From the NCBI GenBank assembly GCA_027459465.1, contig DAIDIH010000369.1, positions 1 through 45,464 of the forward strand: a DNA stretch of 45,464 bases, given 5' to 3'. Positions 16,134 to 25,233 of this stretch are shown here, piece by piece (position 1 is the stretch's first letter; each line of letters starts with the position of its first letter). Below the pieces are notes generated by a model, which worked only from the letters and a program-made list of their open reading frames with translations, did no database searches and was not told the origin of the DNA. Made by a program: the position numbers and the translations under genes. The DNA is from Bryobacterales bacterium. GTDB taxonomy: Bacteria > Acidobacteriota > Terriglobia > Bryobacterales > Bryobacteraceae.

Positions 16134-17513
16134 CTAGACCACGGACGCAGGGCGGCGGCGGAAATGATACGCCAACGCTCCCGTGGCGATCGTGGCCACG
16201 GCCGACAGCGACACGCGCGGCTCCAGCGTCAGCCCGACGATCGTCATCCAAACGCCGATCACAACGAAGAACACCGGGATCGCCGGAAACGCCACGTCGA
16301 GCACGCGCAACTTCTGCCAGCCGGGCCGCCGGCGAAACACGAACAGGGAAGCAACCGAAAGCACGGCGAAAAAGTTCAGCGTGAATCCGATATACGTGAG
16401 CAGATCGCGGAACGGCGTCAGAGTCATCAGGACCGTGCAAACGCCTTGGCTGACCAGCGCGACCACGGGTGTGTGCCACCGCGGATGCACGCGCGCCGCC
16501 GCGGGAAAGAACGCACTGTTCCGCGCCATGGCGTAGTAAACCCGAGGCCCGATCGTCACCATGGCGTTTACCGTGGCCAGCAAGGATATCGCCATCGCGG
16601 CGCTGAACGCTCCCGCCACGCCGGGTCCGAACAGTCGCGATGCCGCCAGAGCGCCGATCGCCACAACGCCCTTGGTCTGCTCGAGCGGCGTGCTGTAAAT
16701 GAACACCACATTCAGCGCCACATACAGCGCCGCCACAAGAGCCGTCCCGGTGGCAAGCGCGATCGGCAGCGTCTTTGAGGGTTGTTTCAACTCCTCGGCG
16801 ACGTAAGTGGCCGCGTTCCAGCCGCTGTAGCTGACATAGATAAAGAACAAGCTGATAGCGTATTGCGCTGCGAGCGGCGTCGAACCGGTTCGCGCGGCCG
16901 GTTCGGCGAAATGGTGCCAGTTGCCGTTGCCGGCCACCAGTGCCGCGACAATGAACGCGACGATCACAAACACCTTGCCCCCGGTCAGCACGTTCTGGAT
17001 CCGCGCCGTCCGGCGCAGACCGAAGCAGTTCAAGGCTGTGAAGATCGCTACCAGCACACAGGCCAGCCCTTGTGCCCAGCCGAATCGAATCTGAAAGGCG
17101 CCCGTTCCGATGACATACGCCGGGCCGTTCTGTTTGAGCGGAGGAAAGAAATAGCCAGCATAGTCGGCGCAGGCTAGCGCGGCCGCCGCAATCGGCGCCG
17201 AAAAGCCCGCAAAGAAGGACACCCAGCCCGTCATGAATCCCCAGGTCGGCCCGAAGGCCTCGGTCAAATACACATACTCGCCGCCGGAACTCGGAAAGTT
17301 AATGCCTAACTCCGAGTAACACAGCGCGCCGGCAAGTGCGCAGACCGCGCCCACGATCCAGATAGAGAGAACTAGCGACGGGGAACCAAGCGGACCGGCC
17401 AAAAATCCAGTTGCGGTGAAGATTCCGGTGCCGATCATATTCGAAATGACCAGCGCCGTAGCGCTTACCGTGCCTAGCTGCCGGAGTAGGCGGATCGAGG
17501 AAGAACCCAACAC
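16134..17513 (-). CDS. APC-family amino acid permease
   Basis: A 459-residue transporter with about 12 helices. The N-terminal signature GTVSATALVISNMIGTGIF is the unwound TM1 of APC-superfamily amino acid permeases, and SSGGEYVYLTEAFGP near residue 75 is the following conserved loop. These match the LAT/APA-type branch. The specific substrate cannot be told. The stop codon of the upstream SDR gene lies 3 bases before its start, and folD follows after 53 bases, so it is part of the long minus-strand run. Confidence 0.88.
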   Translation of the reverse strand: MLGSSSIRLLRQLGTVSATALVISNMIGTGIFTATGFLAGPLGSPSLVLSIWIVGAVCALAGALCYSELGINFPSSGGEYVYLTEAFGPTWGFMTGWVSFFAGFSAPIAAAALACADYAGYFFPPLKQNGPAYVIGTGAFQIRFGWAQGLACVLVAIFTALNCFGLRRTARIQNVLTGGKVFVIVAFIVAALVAGNGNWHHFAEPAARTGSTPLAAQYAISLFFIYVSYSGWNAATYVAEELKQPSKTLPIALATGTALVAALYVALNVVFIYSTPLEQTKGVVAIGALAASRLFGPGVAGAFSAAMAISLLATVNAMVTIGPRVYYAMARNSAFFPAAARVHPRWHTPVVALVSQGVCTVLMTLTPFRDLLTYIGFTLNFFAVLSVASLFVFRRRPGWQKLRVLDVAFPAIPVFFVVIGVWMTIVGLTLEPRVSLSAVATIATGALAYHFRRRPASVV

Positions 17514-17516
17514 AAG

Positions 17517-18335
17517 TTACCGCGCCACCGCGGTGGGAAACATCGCGCCGCCAAGGCTCCCGGAACGCGCTAACGAACTGCCTCCGTCGCAGGCGAAAAC
17601 GCCGCCGGTAATATAACTCGCGGCGTCCGAGCTAAGATACAGCGCCATATCGGCGAGTTCCTCCTTGGTCCCCAAACGACGGAGCGGCACGGAGCGCTCC
17701 ACCGCATCGCGAATCTCCGCGGTCGGCGCAAGGCGCCGCATGCCTTCTGTGTCGTCGGTCGGGCCGGGCGTCAGGCAGTTCAGCCGCACGCCCGACGGTC
17801 CCCACTCAAGCGCGAGTGTCTTCATGAGCATTTCAATGCCCGCTTTCGCGGCGCACACATGCGACTGTAACGAGATCGGCTGCGTGGCGTGCGCCGCCGA
17901 GATGCTCAACAGGGAAGCACCCGGCTTGCGCAGGTGCTCGTAGGCTGCGCGGCAGGTGTTAAAGGTGCCAAGTAAGTCGATGTCGATGACGCTCTTAAAT
18001 CCGTTGGCCGACATGCCTGTCGCGGGAGCGGGGAAATTGCCCGCGGCCGCGCACACGACAATGTCGATCGGCCCGTACTCTTCGCTGGTGTGCTGCAGCG
18101 CCTCGGCCAGCGCCGCATAATCGCGAACGTCGATCGCGGCCGTGGCCGCGATTCCACCCTTTTCCCGCATCGCCTGAGCGGCGGCGTCGAGCCGCTCCTG
18201 TTTCCGCCCGGCGATCGTCACCCGCGCGCCATGCCCGGCGAAGCGCTCCGCGATCGCCTGCCCGATGCCGCTGCCTCCCCCCGTCACAAAAGCTACTTTC
18301 CCGGTTAACAGACCTTCGCGGAAGATACTTGCCAT
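17517..18335 (-). CDS. SDR-family oxidoreductase, dienoyl-CoA-reductase-like
   Basis: A 272-residue NAD(P)-dependent reductase. The start at 18335 (MASIFREGLLTGKVAFVTGG) was chosen over 18428 because it gives the family N-terminus. The cofactor motif is TGGGSGIG at residues 18-25, and CAAAGNFPAPA follows at about 95-105. The classic YxxxK is absent: Lys164 is conserved in HVCAAKAG, but the position 15 residues before it, Tyr in 2,4-dienoyl-CoA reductases, is His149. This and NFPAP suggest the DECR-like clade, which uses a non-standard tetrad. The C-terminus has the usual GGVFACDGG. It is divergent from the fucosidase gene. The substrate is uncertain; an enoyl/dienoyl-CoA thioester is the best guess. 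Confidence 0.8.
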   Translation of the reverse strand: MASIFREGLLTGKVAFVTGGGSGIGQAIAERFAGHGARVTIAGRKQERLDAAAQAMREKGGIAATAAIDVRDYAALAEALQHTSEEYGPIDIVVCAAAGNFPAPATGMSANGFKSVIDIDLLGTFNTCRAAYEHLRKPGASLLSISAAHATQPISLQSHVCAAKAGIEMLMKTLALEWGPSGVRLNCLTPGPTDDTEGMRRLAPTAEIRDAVERSVPLRRLGTKEELADMALYLSSDAASYITGGVFACDGGSSLARSGSLGGAMFPTAVAR

Positions 18336-18365
18336 CGAGGGCAGAATATCACGCGCAGCGGCGCT

Positions 18366-18371
18366 TATACT
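18366..18371 (+). promoter_or_regulatory. Candidate -10 box for the fucosidase gene
   Basis: TATACT lies about 28 bases upstream of the fucosidase ATG in the 64-base gap between divergent genes, an AT-richer spot than its surroundings. No convincing -35 hexamer sits 16-18 bases upstream, so this is only a weak prediction. Confidence 0.25.
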
Positions 18372-18399
18372 GCAAGTTGCACTAAGATTTACATCGCCA

Positions 18400-19875
18400 A
18401 TGAACCTCTCCCGACGATCTTTGCTCATTTCCGCCGCCGCGCCCTGGGCCTACGCCGCCTCCGCCGCCCCGCCCGCGCCCTTCGGCGCCTGTCCCTCTCC
18501 ACGCCAGCTTGCCTGGCACAAGCGTGAGTTTTACGCCTTTCTCCACTTCACCGTAAACACGTTCACCAACAAGGAATGGGGCTACGGCGACGAAGACGCC
18601 TCCATCTTCAACCCCACCGATTTCGACGCCGACGCCATCGTCGAACCCCTCCGCGACGCCGGCATGAAGGGCGTCATCCTCACCTGCAAGCATCACGACG
18701 GCTTCTGTCTTTGGCCCACCGCAACCACTGATCACTCCGTCCGCTCGAGCCGGTGGCGCAGCGGCAAGGGTGACGTCGTGCGCGACATCTCGCAAGCCGC
18801 CCGGCGCCTCGGCCTCGATTTCGGCGTGTATCTGTCTCCGTGGGACCGCAACAACCCCGCATACGGCGCCCCCGCCTACGTGTCCCTCTATCGACGCCAA
18901 TTGACCGAACTCCTCACAAACTACGGACCCATCTTCGAGGTCTGGCACGACGGCGCCAACGGTGGCGACGGATACTACGGCGGCGCCCGCGAACGCCGCA
19001 CCATCGACAAAACCACTTACTACGGCTGGCCCACCACCTGGAACCTCATTCGCCGCCTGCAGGCCGACGCGGTGATTTTCAGCGATGTCGGCCCCGACAT
19101 CCGCTGGGTCGGCAATGAAAAAGGCATCGCCGGCGATCCTTGCTGGGCCACCTACGACCCCGTCGGCGAACACGGCGGGCCGGCCGCTCCCGGCGATGTG
19201 CGCGCCGCCGATTCCCCCACCGGCACACGCCACGGCGCCCGCTGGCTGCCGGCCGAATGCGACGTCTCCATCCGCCCCGGTTGGTTCTGGCATGAAGCCG
19301 AGAACGGCCGTGTGAAGACGCCGGAGGCGCTGCAAAAACTCTACTTCGAATCGGTTGGCCGCGGCGCCAGTTTCCTGCTGAATGTCCCACCGGACCGCCG
19401 CGGCCGCCTCGCCGATCCTGACATCGCCTCGCTGCGCCAGTTCGGCAAGGATGTCCGCTCGATGTTCGCCCACAACCTCGCCGAAGCCGGCCGCATTGCA
19501 GCGACAAACGTCCGCGCCCGCAGCGCGCGTTTCGCGCCCGAGCATCTGTTATCGCTCGCCGCCGGCTACTGGGCCACCGACGACGGAGTTTCCCGCGCCG
19601 AGGTGACGCTCACGCTTCCCCGCCCCGAGCGCGTCGGGCTCATCCGGCTTCGCGAAGAGATCGCCTATGGCCAACGCATCGACTCCTTTTCCATCGAGGC
19701 GGAATCGAACGGCTCCTGGAACGAGATCGCCCGCGCGGAAAGCCTCGGCTCTTGCCGCCTGTTCCTGCTCGACAAACCCGTCGAGGCGGCCCGCTTCCGG
19801 CTCAGGATCCTGCACGCCGCGGCCGGCCCCGCCATTCGCGAATTCTCTCTCTATCCGCCACCGGGCGTCGTCTGA
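18400..19875 (+). CDS. Secreted alpha-L-fucosidase (GH29)
   Basis: A 491-residue glycoside hydrolase that releases L-fucose from glycans. The ATG at 18400 gives a Tat-like leader (NLSRRSLLISAAAPWAYAASA), so export in folded form is likely. The family blocks are FGVYLSPWD near residue 141, CKHHDGFCLWP near 96 and FEVWHDGANG near 179-188, in which Asp184 is the expected nucleophile. A beta-sandwich-like C-terminal domain of about 120 residues (RVGLIRLREEIAYGQRI) follows, as in many bacterial GH29 enzymes. It lies 8 bases before fdhD on the same strand but is functionally unrelated to it. Plant or microbial fucosylated polysaccharide is the probable target. Confidence 0.88.
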   Translation: MNLSRRSLLISAAAPWAYAASAAPPAPFGACPSPRQLAWHKREFYAFLHFTVNTFTNKEWGYGDEDASIFNPTDFDADAIVEPLRDAGMKGVILTCKHHDGFCLWPTATTDHSVRSSRWRSGKGDVVRDISQAARRLGLDFGVYLSPWDRNNPAYGAPAYVSLYRRQLTELLTNYGPIFEVWHDGANGGDGYYGGARERRTIDKTTYYGWPTTWNLIRRLQADAVIFSDVGPDIRWVGNEKGIAGDPCWATYDPVGEHGGPAAPGDVRAADSPTGTRHGARWLPAECDVSIRPGWFWHEAENGRVKTPEALQKLYFESVGRGASFLLNVPPDRRGRLADPDIASLRQFGKDVRSMFAHNLAEAGRIAATNVRARSARFAPEHLLSLAAGYWATDDGVSRAEVTLTLPRPERVGLIRLREEIAYGQRIDSFSIEAESNGSWNEIARAESLGSCRLFLLDKPVEAARFRLRILHAAAGPAIREFSLYPPPGVV

Positions 19876-19883
19876 CAAACACC

Positions 19884-20744
19884 ATGCGCCCCGACTCGGA
19901 ATCGATCGCCCGCCTCCCCGTCCACCGCGTCGGCCCAAACGAGGGCGCCTCCGCCGAACCGATCGACGATTCGCTCGCCGTCGAGGAGCCACTCGAGATC
20001 CGCCTCGGTCACTCCGGCCCCTCCGGCGTCACCACCAGCAGCCTCGCCGTCACCATGCGCACCCCCGGCGCCGATTTCGACCTCGCCGCCGGATTCCTAT
20101 TCACCGAAGGGATCATCCGCTCCCGCGATGACATCGCCCGCATCGCACACGCCGGTCCCTCGCGCGGCCGCGCCCGGACCCGCAACATCGTTCGCGTGGA
20201 CCTTTGCCCCGGCGTGCCCGTCAATCTGGCACACCTCCAACGCAACTTCACGGTGTCTTCAAGCTGCGGCGTCTGCGGCAAGGCGTCCATCGAAGCGCTC
20301 GCCATCCGTGGCTGCACCGCGCTCCCCGTGGGCTCTCCTCGCATCCACCCCGAAGTCCTCGCCGCGCTGCCGGAACGTCTTCGCGCCGCCCAACCCGTCT
20401 TTCACCAGACCGGCGGACTCCACGCGGCCGGCATTTTTTCCTCTGCCGGCGCGCTCCTGGCCGTGCGCGAGGACGTGGGCCGCCACAACGCGCTCGACAA
20501 ACTCATCGGCGCGAAGCTGCTCGACCGGGAACTGCCTCTCTCGAATTCGATCCTCGTCTTGAGCGGACGCATCGGCTTCGAACTCGTGCAGAAGGCGCTC
20601 GTCGCCGGCATTCCGATCGTAGCGGCGGTGGGCGCACCTACCAGCCTCGCCGTCGAACTCGCCCGCGAGTTCGACATCACCCTCGCCGGCTTCATTCGCC
20701 AGGCAGGCTTCAACATCTACTCTGCGCCGCAGCGCCTCGGTTAA
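19884..20744 (+). CDS. fdhD: Formate dehydrogenase accessory sulfurtransferase FdhD
   Basis: A 286-residue protein that passes sulfur from a cysteine desulfurase to the bis-MGD molybdenum cofactor of formate-dehydrogenase-type enzymes. The defining persulfide-carrying motif C-G-V-C-G is at residues 128-132 (SSSCGVCGKASIEAL), with EEPLEIRL near the N-terminus and the block REDVGRHNALDKLIG near 195-210. The ATG at 19884 gives the family N-terminus; the frame is open further upstream only through fucosidase shadow sequence. A molybdopterin oxidoreductase of the YdeP type follows 43 bases downstream, its likely client. Confidence 0.93.
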   Translation: MRPDSESIARLPVHRVGPNEGASAEPIDDSLAVEEPLEIRLGHSGPSGVTTSSLAVTMRTPGADFDLAAGFLFTEGIIRSRDDIARIAHAGPSRGRARTRNIVRVDLCPGVPVNLAHLQRNFTVSSSCGVCGKASIEALAIRGCTALPVGSPRIHPEVLAALPERLRAAQPVFHQTGGLHAAGIFSSAGALLAVREDVGRHNALDKLIGAKLLDRELPLSNSILVLSGRIGFELVQKALVAGIPIVAAVGAPTSLAVELAREFDITLAGFIRQAGFNIYSAPQRLG

Positions 20745-20787
20745 ACTTCCACGCCCGGCCGTCTCTCATACGGCGCATAATGAACCC

Positions 20788-23091
20788 ATGAACGGCTCCC
20801 CGTCGGCGGAACCTCCGCTGGAAGGCGATGGTCTACGGACGAAGCAGCCGCCAAAGGTCGCGGCGGGCATTCCGGCTGTCCTCCACGCGATGCAGCACGC
20901 GCTCGGCAACATGGGCCCGCTGCGCGCCGCACACACGCTGATTGCGGTCAACCAGACCGACGGCTTCGATTGTCCCGGTTGCGCCTGGCCCGACCCCGAA
21001 CACCGCGCCACGGCGGAGTTCTGCGAAAACGGCGCGAAAGCGGTCGCCGAAGAAGCCACGACAAAACGCATCCTGCCCGAGTTCTTCGCGCAATATTCGC
21101 TCGCCGAACTGAGCCGCGAATCCGACCATTGGCTGGGCCAGCAGGGGCGTCTCACGCATCCGATGGTGCTGCTCGAAGGCTCGGATCACTACGAGCCGAT
21201 CTCCTGGGACGGAGCCTTCAGCCTCCTCGCCGATGAATTGAACCGCCTGGCCTCGCCCGATGAGGCGATCTTCTACACATCCGGGCGCACCAGCAACGAA
21301 GCCGCGTTTCTCTATCAGCTTTTCGTGCGCCAGTTCGGCACCAACAATCTGCCGGACTGCTCGAATATGTGCCACGAATCGAGCGGCACGGCGCTGGGCG
21401 AAGTGTTAGGCGTCGGCAAGGGAACGGTATCGCTCGAAGATTTCGACCACGCCGATGCGATCTTCATTCTTGGCCAGAACCCCGGCACCAATCACCCGCG
21501 GATGCTCTCGACCCTCGAGGCCGCCGCCCGCCGCGGCGCCAGAATCGTCAGCATCAATCCGCTCGAAGAAGTGGCGCTCGTCCGCTTCCGCCATCCCCAG
21601 CACCCGCTCGATGTCCTCGGCGCCGGCACGCCCATCGCAACCCTCCATCTGCCCGTGCGGGTCAACGGAGACGTCGCCGCGATGCAGGGCATCATGAAGG
21701 CCATGCTCGAAGAAGAGGAACGCCGCCCCGACCAGGTCTTCGACCACGAATTCCTGCGCCAGCACACCTCCGGCTTCGACGAGTTCCTCGCCCATCTCCG
21801 CGCCACCAGTTGGCCCGCCATCACCGCCTCGAGCGGCCTCACGCAGGAAGCGATGGAGCGCGCGGCTTCGATCGCCGTTGCAAGCCGCCGGATCATCGCC
21901 TGCTGGGCCATGGGACTCACGCAGCACGAGAACGCCGTAGCCAACATCCAGCAGGTGACCAACTTCCTCCTGCTCGGCGGCCACATCGGCCGGCCCGGCG
22001 CGGGCGTCTGCCCGGTGCGCGGCCACAGCAACGTCCAGGGCGACCGGACCATGGGCATCTTCGAAAAAATGCCCGACGCCTTTCTCGATCGCTTAGGTGA
22101 AGAGTTCCACTTTTCCCCACCCCGCCGCCACGGCTACGACACAGTCGACTCGATCCGCGCCATGCACGAAGGCCGCGCCCACGTCTTCCTCGGCATGGGC
22201 GGAAATTTTCTTTCCGCCACTCCCGACACGCAGTACACCGCCGAGGCCCTGCGCCGCTGCCGGCTCACGGCCCACGTCTCCACCAAGCTCAACCGCTCCC
22301 ATCTCATCACCGGCCGCCAGGCGCTCATCCTCCCCTGCCTCGGCCGCACCGAAATCGACCTGCAGGCCGGCGGCCCGCAGTTCGTCACCGTCGAGGATTC
22401 GATGAGCATGGTGCACGCTTCCCGGGGAAATCTCGCTCCCGCCTCCGAGCACCTGCGCAGCGAGTGCGCCATCGTAGCCGGCATCGCCCGCGCCACACTC
22501 GGCGCGCGCAGCACCGTCGCCTGGGACGCTCTCATCGCCGACTACGGCGGCATCCGGGATGCCATCTCGCGCGTCGTCGACGGCTGCGAGAATTACAACA
22601 CCCGAGTCCGCGCCCCCGGCGGCTTCCGCCTCCCCAACGCCGCTCGCGAGCGCCGCTTCCTCACCGCCACCGGCAAGGCTCGCTTCACCGTTCATCCGAT
22701 GCCGGCCTTTGCCCTTGCCCCCGGCCAGCTTCTGATGATGACCATCCGGTCCCACGACCAGTTCAACACCACCATCTACGGCCTCGACGACCGCTATCGC
22801 GGCATCCACAACGGCCGCCGCGTCATCTTTCTCAACACCGAAGATATGCAGCAGTTGGGCATCGAGGCCGGCCAACACGTCGACATCACCAGCCATTTCC
22901 GCGGCGAAAAGCGCATCGCCCGGAAGTTCACCGCCGTGCCCTACAAGATTCCGCGCCGCTGCGCCGCCACCTATTTTCCGGAAGCGAATGTCCTGGTGCC
23001 GATCTCGGCCGTGGCGGAGAAAAGCAACACCCCGGCGTCAAAATCGGTTGTCATCTCCCTGGCGTTGTCGGAGCCTTCCGGGCCCGCGTGA
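20788..23091 (+). CDS. FdhF/YdeP-like molybdopterin oxidoreductase
   Basis: A 767-residue bis-MGD enzyme of the formate-dehydrogenase alpha-like group to which E. coli YdeP belongs. The N-terminal Fe-S motif of true formate dehydrogenases is replaced by a Cys pair in GFDCPGCAWPDP (Cys62, Cys65). The cofactor-binding region has YTSGRTSNEAAFLYQ (163-177) and DCSNMCHESSG (190-200, Cys195 at the possible Mo-ligand area), then GQNPGTNHPR. The C-terminal molydopterin-dinucleotide domain has MMTIRSHDQFNTTIYG. The adjacent fdhD fits maturation of this cofactor. No electron-transfer subunit is nearby. YdeP-type proteins have been linked to acid resistance, and a formate substrate is not established. 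Confidence 0.85.
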   Translation: MNGSPSAEPPLEGDGLRTKQPPKVAAGIPAVLHAMQHALGNMGPLRAAHTLIAVNQTDGFDCPGCAWPDPEHRATAEFCENGAKAVAEEATTKRILPEFFAQYSLAELSRESDHWLGQQGRLTHPMVLLEGSDHYEPISWDGAFSLLADELNRLASPDEAIFYTSGRTSNEAAFLYQLFVRQFGTNNLPDCSNMCHESSGTALGEVLGVGKGTVSLEDFDHADAIFILGQNPGTNHPRMLSTLEAAARRGARIVSINPLEEVALVRFRHPQHPLDVLGAGTPIATLHLPVRVNGDVAAMQGIMKAMLEEEERRPDQVFDHEFLRQHTSGFDEFLAHLRATSWPAITASSGLTQEAMERAASIAVASRRIIACWAMGLTQHENAVANIQQVTNFLLLGGHIGRPGAGVCPVRGHSNVQGDRTMGIFEKMPDAFLDRLGEEFHFSPPRRHGYDTVDSIRAMHEGRAHVFLGMGGNFLSATPDTQYTAEALRRCRLTAHVSTKLNRSHLITGRQALILPCLGRTEIDLQAGGPQFVTVEDSMSMVHASRGNLAPASEHLRSECAIVAGIARATLGARSTVAWDALIADYGGIRDAISRVVDGCENYNTRVRAPGGFRLPNAARERRFLTATGKARFTVHPMPAFALAPGQLLMMTIRSHDQFNTTIYGLDDRYRGIHNGRRVIFLNTEDMQQLGIEAGQHVDITSHFRGEKRIARKFTAVPYKIPRRCAATYFPEANVLVPISAVAEKSNTPASKSVVISLALSEPSGPA

Positions 23092-23107
23092 TAGACTGCG
23101 GGCGAGA

Positions 23108-23590
23108 ATGGACGAGATCGGAAGACGAACCTTTCTTGCGTTGGCGGCAGCGCCAATCCATGCCGCCGGACCTTTGGTCACATTCACTCCGGCGGAGGCA
23201 AAGCTCGTTGCGTCGGTCTGCGATTGCGTGATCCCGGCCGGCGACGGACCCGGAGCCACAGAAGCCGGCGTGATCTACTACATCGACCGCCAGCTCTCCG
23301 GCCCGCTTGAGCGCTTCCAGCAGGCCTATCGGACCGGCATCCCGCGCTTGGAAGCCGCCTGCCGCGCGCGGCACGGCCGTTCCTTTTCCGCTCTCGACGC
23401 TGAATCGCGCACATCGTTTCTTCAAACCATCGAATCCGGAGGTGATGCGGACCTGCGTGGCTTCTTCGCGATCGTGGTCGATCACACGATGCAGGGCTTC
23501 TATGGCGCGCCTTCCCACGGAGGGAACCGGGACGAGGTGAGCTGGAAGATGCTCGGCATCGCGGACGTCATGGAGGGACACAAGCATTGA
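23108..23590 (+). CDS. Gluconate 2-dehydrogenase subunit 3-like protein (small Tat subunit)
   Basis: A 160-residue protein with a twin-arginine leader (EIGRRTFLALAAAPIHAAG) and the family body (TPAEAKLVASVCDCVIPAGDGPGATEAGVIYYIDRQL split over residues 25-60). Small subunits of this kind carry the Tat signal for the FAD-containing large subunit, which has none, and travel with it to the periplasm. The ATG at 23108 gives the Tat motif near the N-terminus. Its stop TGA overlaps the TTG start of the GMC gene (TTGA), so the two are made in step. The assignment is by leader, size and partner. Confidence 0.85.
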   Translation: MDEIGRRTFLALAAAPIHAAGPLVTFTPAEAKLVASVCDCVIPAGDGPGATEAGVIYYIDRQLSGPLERFQQAYRTGIPRLEAACRARHGRSFSALDAESRTSFLQTIESGGDADLRGFFAIVVDHTMQGFYGAPSHGGNRDEVSWKMLGIADVMEGHKH

Positions 23591-25233
23591 AACTCTCTCC
23601 GGTCGACGTCGTCGTCGTTGGAGCGGGCGCGGCGGGCGGCATCGTCGCCGAGCAACTTTCCCTCGCCGGCCTGCACGTGGCGCTCCTCGAGCGCGGGCCT
23701 CGCCTCGGCTTCGCCCAAACCCGCCACGATGAACTGTACAGCCAACGCACCACCGTGCTCGGCAACGCCTTCGGGCCGGACGACGCGCACTATGTCCGCC
23801 TCGTCGAAGGCCTCGACGGCAAGACCCGCCGCGTGCTGCCCAGCGAGGGCGCCTACAACAACATCGCAGCCTGCGTCGGCGGAGGCACCACAAGCTACGG
23901 CGCCATGGCATGGCGATTCATGGAACGCGACTTCCGCATGAAAAGCACCTACGGGGCCCCGCCCGGAAGCACTCTCGAAGACTGGCCGATCTCGTACTCC
24001 GACCTCGAACCTTTCTACACAAAAGCGGAATGGGAGATCGGCGTCAGCGGCAAGGGGGGCGCGAATCCCTTCGAAGCTCCGCGATCCAAAGATTATCCGA
24101 TGCCGGCTCTGCCCTACAACACCGAAGCCGGCGTGCTCGACAAAGCCGCCACGCGCCTCGGATGGCACGCGTTCCCGATCCCGATGGCTATCAATTCCAT
24201 CCCGTATCAGAAGCGTCCCGCCTGCATCGCCTGCCCGCATTGCGTCGGCTTCGCCTGCGAAGTGAACGCGAAAAACTCTACCGCCGTCACCGTCATCCCC
24301 CGCGCCGTCGCCACCGGCAACTGCGACCTGCGAATCGGCTGCCAGGCCAAACGCATCGTCATGGCGAGCGGAAGCCGCGCCGCATCGGTGGAATACTTTC
24401 AAGGCCGGACACTCGTCGAACAGCCCTGCCGCGCCGTCGTCGTCTCCTGCTCGGCAACCGAGACGCCCCGGCTCCTCTTCCAATCCGCAACGCCCCTTCA
24501 CCCGCATGGACTCGGCAACCGCAACGATTGGGTGGGACGCAACCTCCAGGGCCACGCCTACTGCGGCGCCGACGGCCTGTTCGAAACCGAAGTGTTCGAT
24601 GGCCTTGGTCCGGCCGCGCGAATCGCCTCCTGCCGGTTCAGCCACGGCCTGCCCGGCGGCCTGAAGGGCGGCGCGTTGATGGGCAACGAATTCATCCGGG
24701 AGCCCTACCTGTTTTCGCGCTCGATGATCCCACCCGGCGTGCCGCGATGGGGCGCCGAACACAAGCGCTACGTCCAGCGTTATTACAAGCGCAGCGTCAG
24801 CCTGCGCGCGCCGGTCCAGGAGATGCCCGTGTTTGAAAGCCGCGTTCAGCTTGCGCCCGAATTATCCGACTTCTGGGGCATGCCCACCGTAAAAATCAGC
24901 GGCCACCGCCATCCGGATGACCGCGACGTCGCGCGCTTCCTTGTCGCCCGAATGCAAGAATGGCTCGTGGAAGCCGGCGCCACCCGCACCTGGACCTCGC
25001 TGCCGGGCGAAGGCGTCAGCGGCGGCCAGCACCAGGCCGGCACCTGCCGGATGGGCAACGATCCGAAAACCTCGGTCGTGGATGCCAACTGCCGTATCCA
25101 CGACCTCGATAATGTCTGGGTGGTCGACGGCAGCGTTCACGTCAACAACGGAGGGTTCAATCCGTCGCTGACGATTCAGGCGATCGCCTACCGCGCCTCG
25201 ACCCGCATTGCCTCGGCCCTACGAGTGTCCTAA
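23587..25233 (+). CDS. GMC-family FAD dehydrogenase, gluconate/glucose dehydrogenase-like large subunit
   Basis: A 548-residue flavoprotein. FAD-binding GAGAAGG is at residues 12-18 and ERGP closes the first beta-alpha-beta unit. The C-terminal active-site region has GGQHQAGTCRMG (about 479-490) and DGSVHVNNGGFNPSLT, the usual end of gluconate-type GMC enzymes, with Asn525 in place. A Cys cluster, C-x2-C-x2-C-x4-C at residues 213-224, lies where FAD-glucose dehydrogenase and fructose dehydrogenase relatives bind a 3Fe-4S cluster, so an Fe-S cluster is likely. It starts with TTG overlapping the small-subunit stop. The cytochrome c subunit that usually completes such enzymes is not in the window. 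It ends 15 bases into the opposing aldo/keto reductase gene. Confidence 0.88.
   Translation: MKLSPVDVVVVGAGAAGGIVAEQLSLAGLHVALLERGPRLGFAQTRHDELYSQRTTVLGNAFGPDDAHYVRLVEGLDGKTRRVLPSEGAYNNIAACVGGGTTSYGAMAWRFMERDFRMKSTYGAPPGSTLEDWPISYSDLEPFYTKAEWEIGVSGKGGANPFEAPRSKDYPMPALPYNTEAGVLDKAATRLGWHAFPIPMAINSIPYQKRPACIACPHCVGFACEVNAKNSTAVTVIPRAVATGNCDLRIGCQAKRIVMASGSRAASVEYFQGRTLVEQPCRAVVVSCSATETPRLLFQSATPLHPHGLGNRNDWVGRNLQGHAYCGADGLFETEVFDGLGPAARIASCRFSHGLPGGLKGGALMGNEFIREPYLFSRSMIPPGVPRWGAEHKRYVQRYYKRSVSLRAPVQEMPVFESRVQLAPELSDFWGMPTVKISGHRHPDDRDVARFLVARMQEWLVEAGATRTWTSLPGEGVSGGQHQAGTCRMGNDPKTSVVDANCRIHDLDNVWVVDGSVHVNNGGFNPSLTIQAIAYRASTRIASALRVS

Noticed and set aside
16081-16479. An upstream extension of folD
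   Set aside because: It is antisense to the permease gene. The ATG at 16080 gives the normal FolD N-terminus.
23500-24762. A 420-codon minus-strand frame over the GMC gene
   Set aside because: The plus strand has clear GMC motifs and the minus frame shows only biased composition.
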